DNA of 64,000 bases from Diploptera punctata (GCA_030220185.1 JASPKZ010002338.1:248001-312000), one strand, 5' to 3'; counted from the stretch's first letter, positions 9,664 to 21,277 are shown. A program made the numbers and translations. Notes: generated by a model from the letters alone, not told the origin.

Positions 9664-10411
9664 ATGACTATTTAACTCGTGCCCCAAATGGGAGTCAATG
9701 AGCAATCACGTTTCAATGATTTTTATATACAACCAATCACAGTCGTGTTTCGCCTAGAATTTACCAACTAAAGTTTATCATAATAAAGGAAACACCTCCT
9801 TTTTAACATACTGAATAGCTCATAGCATTATTTTGCAGTGACTGACTCCCCAAGAAATACGGCTACCAGATTGTATATATAGTGCATGAATGTCAACACA
9901 TAGCACATGCGGGAGTTAATATAAAAACATTTGTAGCAATTTATTATACCACCAAAAAAAGAAACCACTGTTTGCACTTTCTTAAATGTATTTTTTCCCA
10001 GGTAATAACATTCCAGAAAAATATAATTGTCATATTTACATCATAGGACATCAGAAATCAATTACTATACAATTTGGTATGTTTCATTTTTTCTCCACTA
10101 GAGTGCATTCTTACAATATTGCATTCCTTTGGCAATAAATAATATGATCTGGTTGCAGTGATTAACAAAAGAAGCAAATGAAGCGTCCCAATCGTTTCTG
10201 ATTTGTTTTCAAACATCGCCGTTTACATTAAATATATAAATATTTTATAATAACTATATTTAAATAATGATTTGTGAGTAAAGAGCTTAATTTTATTTGT
10301 TAAATAGTCCTAACAAATGCCACTCTTGATTTCCAAATTCTCTAGATAAATTGACTCCTCAATTCATGAGGATACTTTGGAAATCACTCGTGGCAGTACT
10401 TATGATATTTT
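9664..10411 (+). repeat. Repeat G, near-complete unit
   Basis: Starts TGACTATTTAACTCGTGCCCCAA and ends with a long imperfect hairpin in which AATGCCACTCTTGATTTCCA pairs with TTGGAAATCACTCGTGGCA, followed by TACTTATGA. Units elsewhere in the window (10.9, 11.1, 30.8, 31.4, 38.3, 39.2, 62.7 kb) show the same ends. In this copy the hairpin is partly deleted. Class unknown: no coding capacity, about 745 bp. Confidence 0.85.
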
Positions 10412-10852
10412 TTCAACAGATTTCATTAACACTTATCCAAAATCACGTAACATCTATTGACAATACGCGACTGTATTTAATTATGCTAATATTTCTGGAA
10501 ACCTTGTTTGCCATGCTTGTTGTTAGAGATTAGATTCAACTTTTTTATATACATTTGATTGAAAGCAAAAAACCTCCAACGGATGTGGAATTCCTAATTA
10601 TTACGGGAACTAGGGTAATAGGATTTTTCTAAATATATGCGAAGACATAATCCACTCAATCTAACTTACCTCACTACACTTTTAATAATCATGTTTCAGC
10701 ACCGTTGAGGTTAAAATTATTTAAACTATAACAGTTTTTGTACCTTATATAACACAGTCTTCCTCAACTACAATAATTTCTATTATAATCGTTGTTATAT
10801 TATTAACATTCATATATTACGGAAGAGGGGAGTGAAGTGCTTTGTGTGGAGT
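10412..10852. other. Unassigned AT-rich stretch
   Basis: Nothing recognised between two G repeats. Confidence 0.45.
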
Positions 10853-11087
10853 CTAACAAACGTTTCTCATTTGTTTTAAAACATCGCCGTTTACATTAAA
10901 ACTATAAATATTCAAAAATAGCCATATTTAAATAAAGATTTGTGAGTAAACAGCTTAATTTTATTCGCTAAATAGTCCTAACAAATGCCACTCTTGATTT
11001 CCAAATTCACTGGATAAATTCACTCCTCATTTTGTCAGTCGTGAATATATCGATAATTTGGAAATCACTCGTGGCATTACTTATGAC
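10853..11087 (+). repeat. Repeat G, 3' part
   Basis: Contains the last about 235 bp of the G unit including the terminal hairpin and the end GGCATTACTTATGA. The next G unit begins immediately with CTATTTAACTCATGCCCC, a direct head-to-tail junction. Confidence 0.88.
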
Positions 11088-11528
11088 TATTTAACTCATG
11101 CCCCAAATGGGAGTCAATGACCAATCACGTTTCAATGATTTCTGTTTTACAACCAATCAGAGTCGTGTTTCACCAAATATTTATCAGTGTTATAATTACC
11201 ATATTAAAAAAAGCTCCTCCTTACAATATTGCGTTCCTTTGGCAATAAATAGTATGATCTGGTTGCGGTGATAAACAAAAGAAGCAGTAGAAGCGTACCT
11301 ATCGTTTCTCATTTGTTTTCAAACATCTCGTTTACATTAAATATATAAATATTTTAAAATAACTATAGTTAAATAATGATTTGTGAGTAAACAGCTTAAT
11401 TTTATTCGTTAAATAGTCCTAACAAATGCCACTCTTGATTTCCAAATTCTCTAGATAAATTCACTCCTCACTTCGTGAGTGGTGAATTTATCGATAATTT
11501 GGAAATCACTCGTGGCATTACTTATGAT
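11088..11528 (+). repeat. Repeat G, internally deleted unit
   Basis: Both ends of the G unit are present, but about 300 bp of the middle are missing (jump near 11220). It is fused head-to-tail to the preceding unit. The terminal hairpin (about 11429-11521) is well kept. Confidence 0.88.
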
Positions 11529-12203
11529 AAGTACATAGTAGAGGATCTTTCATTTCGCAGTTGACAGGACATGGCTGTATAGAGCATAGGACTCCAGTCG
11601 CAATGTCTCCTTATCAAATGATATAAGGCCTAAGATAAGTTGATGAGAGACGCCGTGTAGATGAGAAATGCCACTGAGCAAGTGCAGGTTTTTTAAACCT
11701 CGCTGTCTGAAGGCCAAATGGGATTACTCAAAAAAAAAAATACTTCCAGTACAGTTACAAATGGTGACAGCGCTAATGAAAAAGGCCAAATTGGTTAATT
11801 AAATATTGTTTGTGTATCTTTTACCACGTGACTTTCTGCTAACAGACATTTGAGAATTCAGTTCCCGGGACTGACACAATTTTCCTGACAAGGGAACTGT
11901 CAACCGTTACATGCCACCAAATCTACCTTGAAATTTCTTCCAGAGAAGCGTTGTGATGTACAAAGGTTGTGTTAAAAAAATCTGCCTTTTTAACTGCAAG
12001 GCACTAAAATCCAGCGCCAAATTTCTAATTTAAAGTATAGGGAAAGTAAGATTGAATAATTCTCACTACCAGCCGTCCGCGCCACGTCCCAGCGCGCAAA
12101 GCCGGAGATCTTGAGTTCAAAACTCGGTTTAGGCATGCATTTCTCTCTTCAGTTGTATTAACAATTGCACGCGGATTACATTAATTTCAATAATACATTC
12201 CCG
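11529..12203. other. Mostly unassigned; weak SINE head
   Basis: A GAGTTCAAAACTC motif near 12112 resembles a B box next to GC-richer sequence (12066-12105), possibly an eroded SINE. Otherwise nothing recognised. Confidence 0.35.
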
Positions 12204-12700
12204 TCATTTGTCTTCTTCTTCTTCGGCTTTCCTCCACTTATAGGTTTGCCGTCTTCAGTTTCCATTTATCTCTATCATTCCAATCTCCCTCTTCCAAATT
12301 CCTATCATCCATTATAATTATGACGTAGGTTTCCCATTTCCATCTTGGTCTGCCACATTTATTTCTTCCAGGGGGTGACCACTGGTATATATTTTTTGGC
12401 CATCTTTCATTTTCCATTCTTTGTACATGGCCATACCATTTAAGCGTTTGATTTTAAATCCTCTTAACAACAAATGTGGTGACATTCATTTCTCTCCTAA
12501 GGAATTAATTTCTTATTTTATTCTGTCTTGTTTTTTTGGAGGCTTCTAAAATAATCAAATTCAACTGTTCTAATTTTATTCTTTTGTAATTCCGTCAGAG
12601 ACCAAGTTTCACTTCCATATGACAAAATATTATACATTATGCTCTTATACATTTGCATTTTAGTTTCCTTTGTGATATTTTGTTCCAAATTTAATTTGTC
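12204..12700 (-). mobile_element. LINE-N fragment (3' end of a non-LTR retrotransposon)
   Basis: The minus reading contains KMQMYKSIMYNILSYGSETW followed by S.TELQKNKIRTVEFDYFR, the segment after the RT domain in RTE-like LINEs, then stops and shifts. The 3' end carries a (GAA)n tail at 12209-12222. It is a separate lineage from LINE-A and the C group at the sequence level. Confidence 0.7.
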
Positions 12701-12800
12701 TTAAAGTTGAAAAAACAACGAAAGAGGTAACTTGTCCCGACCGATGATCGAAACCGTGGCCGCTGCATCCGAGGCAACTATTATACCCAGAAACCATAGC
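12701..12800 (-). mobile_element. Eroded SINE-H-like head
   Basis: The minus strand shows CCGCTATGG, GGTATAATAG..., then GGTTTCGATCATCGGTCGGGAC, an altered version of the SINE-H tRNA-like head. The tail is not recognisable. Confidence 0.5.
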
Positions 12801-12949
12801 GGTGAACCACATATTTTATTAAACTATTTAGGGTATATTATATTGCGCAATTGATTACTGTGTAGGAAGACTAAAAAATAATGTTAAAAGAATGTACCCT
12901 ACAGTATGTTTAATGGCAATCTTTGCATTTTGACTGCTATGGGTTTTGA

Positions 12950-13680
12950 GTGTTGGCCTTTAGTATCTCCTCGCTATAGTAGCCTACTAAAGGCCAACAC
13001 ACTATTGAGTAACACTAAGAAATTAGGACTGGAAGTAAATATCTAAAACTACATATATGGTCACACGTAGAAATGCATTATTTAATGGAAATGGACAGCT
13101 AATGACAAATGAAGGAAATTTTGAGGAAGTGGCTGAATTCAAATACCTAGGAACAATAATCACAAATAAGAATGAGATGCACAAAGAAATTAAACATAGG
13201 CTCAATTCTGGAAATGCGTGCTGTTATGCATTGCAGGGAACCTTGATGTCCCAACTCCTTTCAAAAAAACGTTAGGCCCTAAACTGAAAATATATAAAAC
13301 TGTTATTCTACCAGTTAGCCTATAATATATGGATGCGAAACATGGACTTGTACTTTAAGGGAGGAAAGGAGATTACGAGTATTTGAGAAAAAAAGTTCTT
13401 AGGAAAATTTTTGGACCAAAGAGAGATGAACAGACAGATGAATGGAGAAGACTACATAACAATGAAATTTATTCTCAAATACTCGTAATCTCCTTTCCTC
13501 CCTTAAAGTAAGAGTCCATGTTTCGCATCCATATAATATAACTGGTAGAATAATAGTTTTATTTTATTTTTTTCAGTTTAACGTTTTTGAAAGGAGTTGG
13601 GACGTCAAGAGTCTCTGCAATGCATAATAGCACGCATTTCCAGAATTGAGCCTATGTTTAATTTCTTTGTGCATCTCATT
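12950..13680. mobile_element. LINE-A inverted pair (fold-back arrangement)
   Basis: Three LINE-A segments lie in alternating orientation: minus 12950-12977, plus about 12985-13465, minus about 13468-13680. The first junction gives a 16-bp perfect inverted repeat (GTGTTGGCCTTTAGTA at 12950 and its complement at 12985-13000). The last two segments share about 200 bp in opposite orientation with a loop of about 70 bp. All are 5' truncated, and the plus segment is broken by stops and shifts. Confidence 0.88.
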
Positions 13681-14279
13681 TTAAATCTTAGGCCCAGAGT
13701 TTAAAATTTTTGGCCTAGTTTATAATCTGAGTACATGTTAAGTTGCCAGGTGTACAGAACAATCTTTGCTGTGTTCGACATCGCTAATTTTGCCGGATTT
13801 ACAAACAGATGTTCACACCTTGAGATATGTGTTGTTGGATCCGCCTGCTGGGAAGTTACTACCTCCCTGTATTAAGGCAATCACGTTAAGAATAAACCTC
13901 ACAGTTTTTACTTCTAGTGTCGCATCTGTAGCGGTTACGGGTGTGCACAGGCATTTGTTTTTGTGAGATGTCACATTAATTCGGGTTAGTAAGAAAGGAG
14001 TAATTTGATGGTTCAGTGATCACAAAAATAGTAGGGTTGTCCAGAATTAACAATACATAGGCCTACATCATTTTACATATATCTTTATATAGTATATTAA
14101 TCACACTTTGGGGCATCTGATTATCTCATATTTTTCCAGAAAAATTAAATTTCCACATAAAATTAACTCCAAACACAAATTAACCTAACTCTATGTTTTA
14201 CTTTATTTTTCCCCAAAATAATTTCTGCAACTAATTTTTTCTACTAATTCATTTTTTAAATTGCAATCTGACAGACACA

Positions 14280-14311
<32 letters not shown>

Positions 14312-14469
14312 GTTATAACATATAAATATACAAGCGTTACTGCTATAAAGTAAATATTCTCTTTAAAAATTTGCTTACCTGTTATGCTGGCAACTAGATG
14401 TCAGTTGGAACGACTTCCCGCTACCTCTTGTATGAATTGAGAATACTACATATGTAAGAAAAATGTATG
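13681..14469. other. Unassigned, with upstream part of a tRNA-cassette repeat at its right end
   Basis: 13681-14330 shows nothing recognisable except an (AT)n run at 14287-14312. 14344-14469 is homologous to 52275-52409 (CTCTTTAA..TTTGCTTAC.TGTTAT, ACTAGATG.CAG), the region upstream of a tRNA-like cassette. Confidence 0.5.
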
Positions 14470-14483
14470 TTTCTGTTGGAATA

Positions 14484-14557
14484 CTTGAGTAGCTCAGTTG
14501 GTTAGAGCGCTAAACGTACAGAGTTTAGAGACTCGGGTTCAAATCCCGCGACTCAAG
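14484..14557 (+). tRNA. tRNA-like cassette TLC-1 (probable pseudo-tRNA or mobile cassette)
   Basis: A 74-nt cloverleaf. Acceptor CTTGAGT pairs 7/7 with ACTCAAG. The D arm is GCTCAGTTGGTTAGAGC. The anticodon stem TAAAC/GTTTA has a 7-nt loop GTACAGA (anticodon position ACA), and the T arm is CGGG-TTCAAAT-CCCG. It is preceded by the 14-nt leader TTTCTGTTGGAATA and AAGAAAAATGTATG, and followed by CATTCATTTTTCTT, which pairs with that flank. The anticodon is not one normally used by insect tRNAs, so a working tRNA is doubtful. Confidence 0.5.
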
Positions 14558-14630
14558 CATTCATTTTTCTTTTGATATCATTATATATGTCATATTGTCG
14601 AATTTCGCGGATATAAGCATGAATAAGAAA

Positions 14631-14772
14631 GTTTTCTTGGGTTTTTCGCATCATGGATTCAAGGTTGGCCTCTGGCCACTGATCCCTACGTTTCGACATG
14701 ATTCCATGTGCCATTATCATTCCTTATCCAGAAGCCAACCTCGAATCTATGACGCGAAAAACCCAAGAAAAC
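14631..14772. mobile_element. Inverted-repeat element, possibly Penelope-like
   Basis: Two 45-bp arms (14631-14675 and 14728-14772) match with 4 transitions. The 52-bp loop contains ACGTTTCGACATGATTCCATGT. Its complement has a small stem followed by CGAAACG, recalling the hammerhead-bearing modules at 37.8 and 50.9 kb, but the CUGAUGA core is degraded. It is flanked by (AT)n. Confidence 0.45.
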
Positions 14773-14779
14773 TGTCTTA

Positions 14780-14822
14780 ATTATATATATATATATATAA
14801 TTATATATATATATATACATAT
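14780..14822. repeat. (AT)n microsatellite
   Basis: Alternating AT run interrupted by TAATTATA. Confidence 0.9.
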
Positions 14823-14832
14823 ATACACAGGA

Positions 14833-15138
14833 TGTCCACGCTTGGTCTCGAGGTAGCTTGCTGCCTTGTCACGCAGCGGGCCCGTGTTCGATCCCCGGTC
14901 GGGGCAGTTTTTCTGGGTGATGTTTTATCGGGGTTTTTCCTCACCTGTAAGACACATGTCAGGAAAACTTTAAGGCCCAAACGGTCCCCGAAATCATATG
15001 GCTATCATCATCATCAGCAGCAGCAGCAACAGGAAGCTAACACACCTACAATTCCCTAGTAAAGCTGCAAGCATAGCATGAAAGTGCTATGATTGCAGCG
15101 AAGGACGTGGTTTCGGGCAGAATTACTATGGATGGATA
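14833..15138 (+). mobile_element. SINE-H copy, tail type 1
   Basis: Head GTCCACGCTTGGTCTCGAGG and B box GTTCGATCCCC. The tail has hairpin CATAGCAT-GAAA-GTGCTATG (one G.U pair) and ends CAGAATTACTATGGATGGAT. It contains a GCA/ACA run in place of the usual ATC run. Confidence 0.9.
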
Positions 15139-15267
15139 TACAGGGTGTAAGAGGACCTCACCGACAAAATGATACGGATGATAGGCCATGCAGAGATGAT
15201 CATTTTTTGTGTAGGAACATATGGTCGCAAACACTTCGTTTATGAGTTATGCGCAGATGAAGATGTT

Positions 15268-15537
15268 CACCCGTAAGGGTCGGAATTGAATACAAACAAA
15301 TATACATGTTACATTTTATTGAAAAAAGACAGGATTTTACAATAAGTGTTCAAGCAATAAGTGTTTTGACGTCAAAAAAAGAATCATGGCATGCTCGGCC
15401 GTGCTGGCCAATCGTTGCTTTCACGATATCAAACATGGAATGAGGCACAGGGTCGACTGTTGGGAAAACATGTCTTTTCCAATAAAATGATACATTTACA
15501 ATTGTTTGTATTGAATTCCGACACTTACCCTATCATA
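15268..15537. mobile_element. MITE-like element with about 50-bp terminal inverted repeats
   Basis: Left end GTAAGGGTCGGAATTGAATA...CATTTTATTG matches in inverted orientation the right end CAATAAAATG...TATTGAATTCCGACACTTACCC. It has no coding capacity. Superfamily and target-site duplication could not be fixed, and the outer boundary may extend to the ACAGGGTG motif near 15141. Confidence 0.55.
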
Positions 15538-15776
15538 AATGAGAATATTAGAGAGGAGCTAAAGTACAACCACTTCTTCAACAAATAAAAGAACACAGAA
15601 ACAATTGGATAGAACATCTGCAAAGAATGACAGAGGATAGGATAACAAAGATGGCACTGATATAGGTTAATCCTGGAGGACGAAGATCGGTAGGAAGACC
15701 AAGAAGGTGCTGGGCTGAACAGATGTGAGACCGGAACAGACAAATACATAATGTTTGATGATGATGATGATGATGG
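15538..15776 (+). mobile_element. LINE-M 3' fragment
   Basis: Encodes (with a shift) NENIREELKY..., then RMTEDRI.KMALI... and RRSVGRPRRCWAEQM, followed by a short 3' UTR and a (GAT)n tail at 15750-15776. It closely matches the longer copy at 42805-43403 and is 5' truncated. Confidence 0.85.
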
Positions 15777-16193
15777 GTTCACTGAATTACAATCAATTGC
15801 TGAAGGTTATGTTGACAACAATTTCGACATTTAGGGACAACCCTACTTTTTGCAGATCATTGTTGGTTGAACCGATAATTCACCCAGGAGGTCGTGATAT
15901 CAGAATTACGTTCTTGTTTTGTTCCAATGACTCACAAAGGAGGCGTTATTCCTTTGTTTTCTTAATTCACTGATTCCTGTTGATAACGCAGAATAGCAGT
16001 CGATCTTCATCTGTCAAACATTAGAAATATTAAAACATTAACCCAAGGTATTTTAGAAGTATAGACCTATACACCAAATTGTACGAAATAAAGAGAGTAT
16101 GGCTTTAAACAGACAAGCCAGAATTTGTATACCCTAAAATACAACCCACTTTTATAGCTTGTGGAAGTCTGTGTAAAATATAGACTACAGGCC
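15777..16193. other. Unassigned AT-rich stretch
   Basis: Nothing recognised. Bases 16194-16200 (TATCATT) are the left target-site duplication of the following LINE-A. Confidence 0.45.
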
Positions 16194-16200
16194 TATCATT

Positions 16201-17063
16201 AAGGCTTACAACTGAATGGTATTAATAAGCTGTTAGTTTTTGCTGATGATGCAGTACTATTGGCTGATAGTGAGGAGATACTAAAGGACAACACGCACAC
16301 ACTATTGAGTAACACTAAGAAATTAGGACTGGAAGTAAATATCAGTAAAACTAAATATATGGTCACACGTAGAAATTCAGTATATAATGGAAATGGACAG
16401 CTAATGACAAATGAGGGAAATTTTGAGGAAGTGGCTGAATTCAAATACCTAGGAACAATAATCACAAATAGAAATGAGATGCACAAAGAAATTAAACATA
16501 GGCTCAATTCTGGAAATGCGTGCTATTATGCATTGCAGACTCTTGATGTCCCAACTCCTTTCAAAAAACGTTAAACTGAAAATATATAAAACTATTATTC
16601 TACCAGTTATATTAGGCGTATATGGGTGCGAAACATGGACTCTTACTTTAAGAGAGGAAAGGAGATTACGAGTATTTGAGAATAAAGTACTTAGGAAAAT
16701 TTTTGGACCAAAGAGAGATGAACACACAGGTGAATGGAGAAGACTACATAACAATGAACTGCATGGTCCTTATAGCAAGCCAGATATAATGAGGACAGTT
16801 AAGTCTCGTAGACTGCGGTGGGCAGGACATGTGGCACGAATGGGGAATGAAAGATGTGCATGGGAACTTCTTGTAGGAAAGCCAGAAGGAAAACGCCCAG
16901 TTGGTAGACCAAGAATGAGGTGGGAGAACAACATTAACTATGATTTGAGGGAAGTAGATTATACAGGGAATGATTGGAAAGCATTAGGTCAGGATAGGGA
17001 TGTATGGAGAGCTTATGTCCGCGCGGCCATGAACCTACGGGTTCGATACTGCTAGTGAGTAAG
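16201..17063 (+). mobile_element. LINE-A copy, 5' truncated, with 7-bp target-site duplication
   Basis: Begins just upstream of the YADD-type motif (here FADDAVLLADSEE), covers the rest of the RT domain and C-terminal region, and ends with hairpin GAACC-TACG-GGTTC (17031-17044) and AGTAAG. TATCATT flanks it at 16194-16200 and 17064-17070. A 2-bp loss near 16537 shifts the frame, splitting the protein at 16574 and 16474. The second part runs to 17055 (193 residues from its first Met). A TACTGG change adds YC after the usual NLRVR end. Confidence 0.92.
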
Positions 17064-17070
17064 TATCATT

Positions 17071-17510
17071 TTACATTGTCATTCGTGTAAATTAAGTGAA
17101 GAATGATATACCACATAGCCTACTAATTCTGAATTATATTTGAAAAATTATAGTTACCTTTTAAATACCGTATAAGGTACATATTTTAACACTGTTTTAC
17201 CATAATTGCAGTTATAGGTTCTAAAATGCGGTAAGCATATTGTATAGTTAAAAAATATAGGCATACATTGACAAAAAATAAGTAAATATTATATATATAT
17301 ATATATATAATCAAAATAATTATTGATTTAATTTTAAATTATAGTGATTTCTTTTTAAGAATTCAAATTCAAGTTAATATTTTAAGTTTTAAGGATGCGT
17401 TCATGTTGTATGTGCAGCGAATCTCATAATATTTCCAGGCTCAAAATACAGAGTTTTAAAAATCATCTAATATGTCGATTTTGATAATACAATTTGAAAA
17501 CCAAAATAAC
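17071..17510. other. Unassigned AT-rich stretch
   Basis: Nothing recognised apart from a (TA)n run at about 17289-17309. Confidence 0.45.
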
Positions 17511-18099
17511 TAACTCATTGGCACTATCGAACCCGTAGGTTCATGGCCGCGCGGACATAAGCTCTCCATATATCCCTATCCTGAGCCAATGATCCCCTGT
17601 ATAATCTACTTCCTCAAATCATAGTTAATGTTATTCTCCCACCTCATTCTTGGTCTACCAACTGGGCGTTTTCCCTCTGGTTTTCCTACAAGAAACTTCC
17701 AAGCATGTCATTCATTCCCCATTTGTGCCACATGTCCTGCCCATCGCAGTCTACGAGACTTAACTGTTCTTATTATATCTGGCTTCCTATAAAGACCATG
17801 TAGTTCATTGTTATGTAGTCTTCTCCATTCACCTGTCTGTTCATCCCTCTTTGGTCCAAACATTTTCCTAAGTACTTTATTCTCAAATACTTGTAATCTA
17901 CTTTCCTCCCTTAAAGTAAGAGTCCATGTTTCGCACCCATATAATATAACTGGTAGAATAACACCATTATATATTTTCAGTTTAACGTTTTTTGAAAGGA
18001 ATTGGGACGTCAAGAGTCTCTGTAATACATAACAGCACGCATTTCCAGAATTGAGCCTATGTTTAATTTCTTTGTGCATCTCATTCCTATTTGTGATTA
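17511..18099 (-). mobile_element. LINE-A 3' fragment
   Basis: The minus reading from 18079 begins MHKEIKHRLNSGNACCYVLQ and runs to RLRWAGHVAQMGNE at 17708. A frameshift then breaks the frame before the C-terminus. The 3' end has the complement of GAACC-TACG-GGTTC and a short (AGTT) tail. Confidence 0.92.
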
Positions 18100-18529
18100 T
18101 AAGTGACTGTAGGAATATATTATTTTAACAGTTTTGATTATTAATTTGCTTCCTTGTGGTATACTTAATTGTGTTTATAATTTTTAACTGTTCCATTAAT
18201 TTTTCTCCTTGTCCAATCCGCCTGGCAATTTCTTCACACGCTGTTCAATTTTTTGTGATTTACTTTTCTAAGGAAATTATTTTGATCATAAAGTTTTGTA
18301 GCACATTGAAACATTTTGATATATAATTTCATAACAACTGTCTTTTCTTCACTCATCTTAACACCATATTTTTAAGATATTTATATAAATTCTGTCCCAA
18401 GGCCACGGAAGCATTCGTCATATGTACAGGAGACAAGAGTATTAATTTGAAAGTTCTACAATGATTCACTCTGTTCATAATTTTAAAAAATGAGTCAAAT
18501 GCCCATCTCCTACAATACTCAACATCATC
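18100..18529. other. Unassigned AT-rich stretch
   Basis: Nothing recognised. Confidence 0.45.
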
Positions 18530-19610
18530 CTCTTATCGAGTCCTCCTTTCAGAAGGTCGATTCCAAATGTGCCTCCAACCCTCTCTATCTTCCCATGCTT
18601 TGCTTCTTTTTAGTTCTTCCCAGTCGTATCCTCTCTCTTGTAGACTTTTCTTCACTTCGTTAACCCATCTTTCTCTTGGTCTACCTCGTTGTTGTTTTCC
18701 TTGTATCTTGAGATTTAACAGTCTTTGTTGGAGTCTTTCCTTTTTCATTCTTTTTTTAAATGTCCAAACCATTTTAGTCTACTTTTTCTATGTCTGTTGT
18801 TAATTTTTTTACACTTAATGTCTCCCTGATTTTGTCATTCCTTATTCTATCTCTCCTTGCTTTATGTACAATTCCACGTAAGAATTTAATTTCTGTAGCT
18901 TGGATTCTGCTCAAGTCCTTCCTTGTATATGTGCAAGTCTCAGCTGCATGTGTTACAACTGGTTTGAAATAAGTTTTATACATTGCCATTTTACTCTTGG
19001 TGGGTGTATCATTATTCCAGATTAATTGTTTAGTTAAATTATATACTTTTAATCTTTTCTCTATTCTTTTACTGATTTCAGTCTGCGTTTCCCATTTAAA
19101 TTTATCACTGATATGTAAAATTTTCCACTTTTCGTAATTTATCCCTGATAACTTAATATTCCAGGGGCACGCCGTAGCGTAGTCGTTAAGGCACTGCGCT
19201 ACAAGCCGGAGAGTCGAGGGTTCAAGTCCAGTTGGGGGTCAGGATTTTTAAACTGACCCAAACCCTCTGGCGGCACTATGGCCCTGGGGTCGACTCAGCC
19301 TCTAACGGAAATGAGTACCAGACGCTTGTTCTGGGGGTAAAGGCGGCCGCCACGCAGGGCTGACAACCCGGCTGACGTAAAGTGCCGATTGTCTAGAAAA
19401 AGTGGGAGCCTTAACTTCCTACTACCCCAAGGGCCTCCGGGCCTGTTGTGGGATCACTTTACTTTTTAACTTAATATTCCAATCATCTTTTGGTTTATAC
19501 ATATTTTCATGACTGCCATTTTCTCGATATTTATTTTTAAACCATGTTCTTCTGAAACCGTTTTCCAATGTTCAAGTGTGTGTTCTATGGTATTTTTTGA
19601 ATTTGCTACA
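18530..19610 (-). mobile_element. LINE-L fragment split by a SINE-K insertion
   Basis: The minus reading upstream shows the EKMAVMKI and NY.KWKILHISDKFKWET region. A frame from 18989 to 18774 follows (MAMYKTYFKPVVTHAAETC, RIQATEIKFLRGIVHKARR), then 18772-18533 (KIQGKQQRGRPRERWVNEVK, WEELKRSKAWEDREGW). This is the post-RT and C-terminal region of an RTE-like LINE in two frames. SINE-K occupies 19164-19466. The lineage differs from LINE-A and C in the C-terminus (SERRTR end). Confidence 0.75.
19164..19466 (+). mobile_element. SINE-K copy with 15-bp target-site duplication
   Basis: tRNA-like head with A box TAGCGTAGTCGTTAAGG and B box GGGTTCAAGTCC. The body has GTCAGGATTTTTAAACTGACCC and GGGTCGACTCAGCCTCTAACG, ending GGGATCACTTTACTTTT. 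It is flanked by TAACTTAATATTCCA at 19149-19163 and 19467-19481, within LINE-L. Confidence 0.95.
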
Positions 19611-20478
<868 letters not shown>

Positions 20479-20600
20479 GTAACGGAATCTTTCAACGCGA
20501 TTTTCACCCACTTAAGAAACATTGGATCGACTTGAAACTTTGTATACTTGTAGAGGACCCGTGACAATACAATAATTTCATATTTATTTTCTAAACTTTA

Positions 20601-20851
20601 TTAAGGCCCAAACGGTCCCCGAAATCATATGGCCATCGCAATCATCATCATTCATATTCATCTTAGATTAAGCTTAGGATTAGGGACTCTCCTGGCGCAC
20701 CACTATCGTCATCATCACCTATCATATCATCGGGGGCAACGTAATCCCGCCTTCCAGGCGCCCCAACCTCAGAAGTGGGTTACAAGTACGCCATGCCAGG
20801 AGAGAAACCAGGAATGTCGAAAGTCAACCTGGGACATTTGAAAAAAAAACA
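20601..20851 (+). mobile_element. SINE-H, tail type 2, 5' truncated
   Basis: Begins within the body (AAGGCCCAAACGGTCCCCGA) and continues into CTCTCCTGGCGCACC, CCGCCTTCCAGGCGCC, ending GGGACATTTG and poly-A. The tRNA-like head is missing. Confidence 0.88.
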
Positions 20852-21277
20852 TTGCAAGTACTGTATAACAAGTTTTCTTTGATGTTCCTTTTATTTAAAT
20901 ATATTTTGATGTGGTTTTATATCTTACAAAATTTTGTTTTGTGTAATTAAGTAGGTATATTTAATATATTTTTAATGTTAATTTCTGATCTTCTAAATTG
21001 TAGATACACTTTAGAATGTTCTGATTATGTATGTTTTGTATGCCCAATAAATACTTGGCTATTGTATGCCACCGTATACCAGTCAATATTCGATCGGAAA
21101 CAAGTGACTTTATGTGTCGTGTTGGCCAGTATAATATCACGTGTTCCCGCTCGAGCCAACTGCCTACACGTTTTCTCACATATAAGGGGATTCTATCCGA
21201 AAAATCAACCTACATTTGTGGGCAAGTTAGGGTGAGAAAATTTACAAGTTAATGTTAGGTGGCAAAATTAATGATAG
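20852..21277. other. Unassigned stretch
   Basis: No known family recognised. Short local repeats of GGGCAAGTTAG occur near 21220 and 21281. The latter forms part of a LINE target-site duplication. Confidence 0.45.

Noticed and set aside
14484..14557. Calling the cassette a functional cytosolic tRNA gene
   Set aside because: The anticodon position reads ACA, which is not used by normal insect tRNAs, and the same loop occurs in unrelated cassette bodies. It was kept as tRNA-like only.
16199..16507. Recurring frame starting MSLCLISLCISFLFVIIVPR in many places
   Set aside because: Antisense shadow of the conserved LINE-A coding strand. It recurs only because LINE-A recurs.
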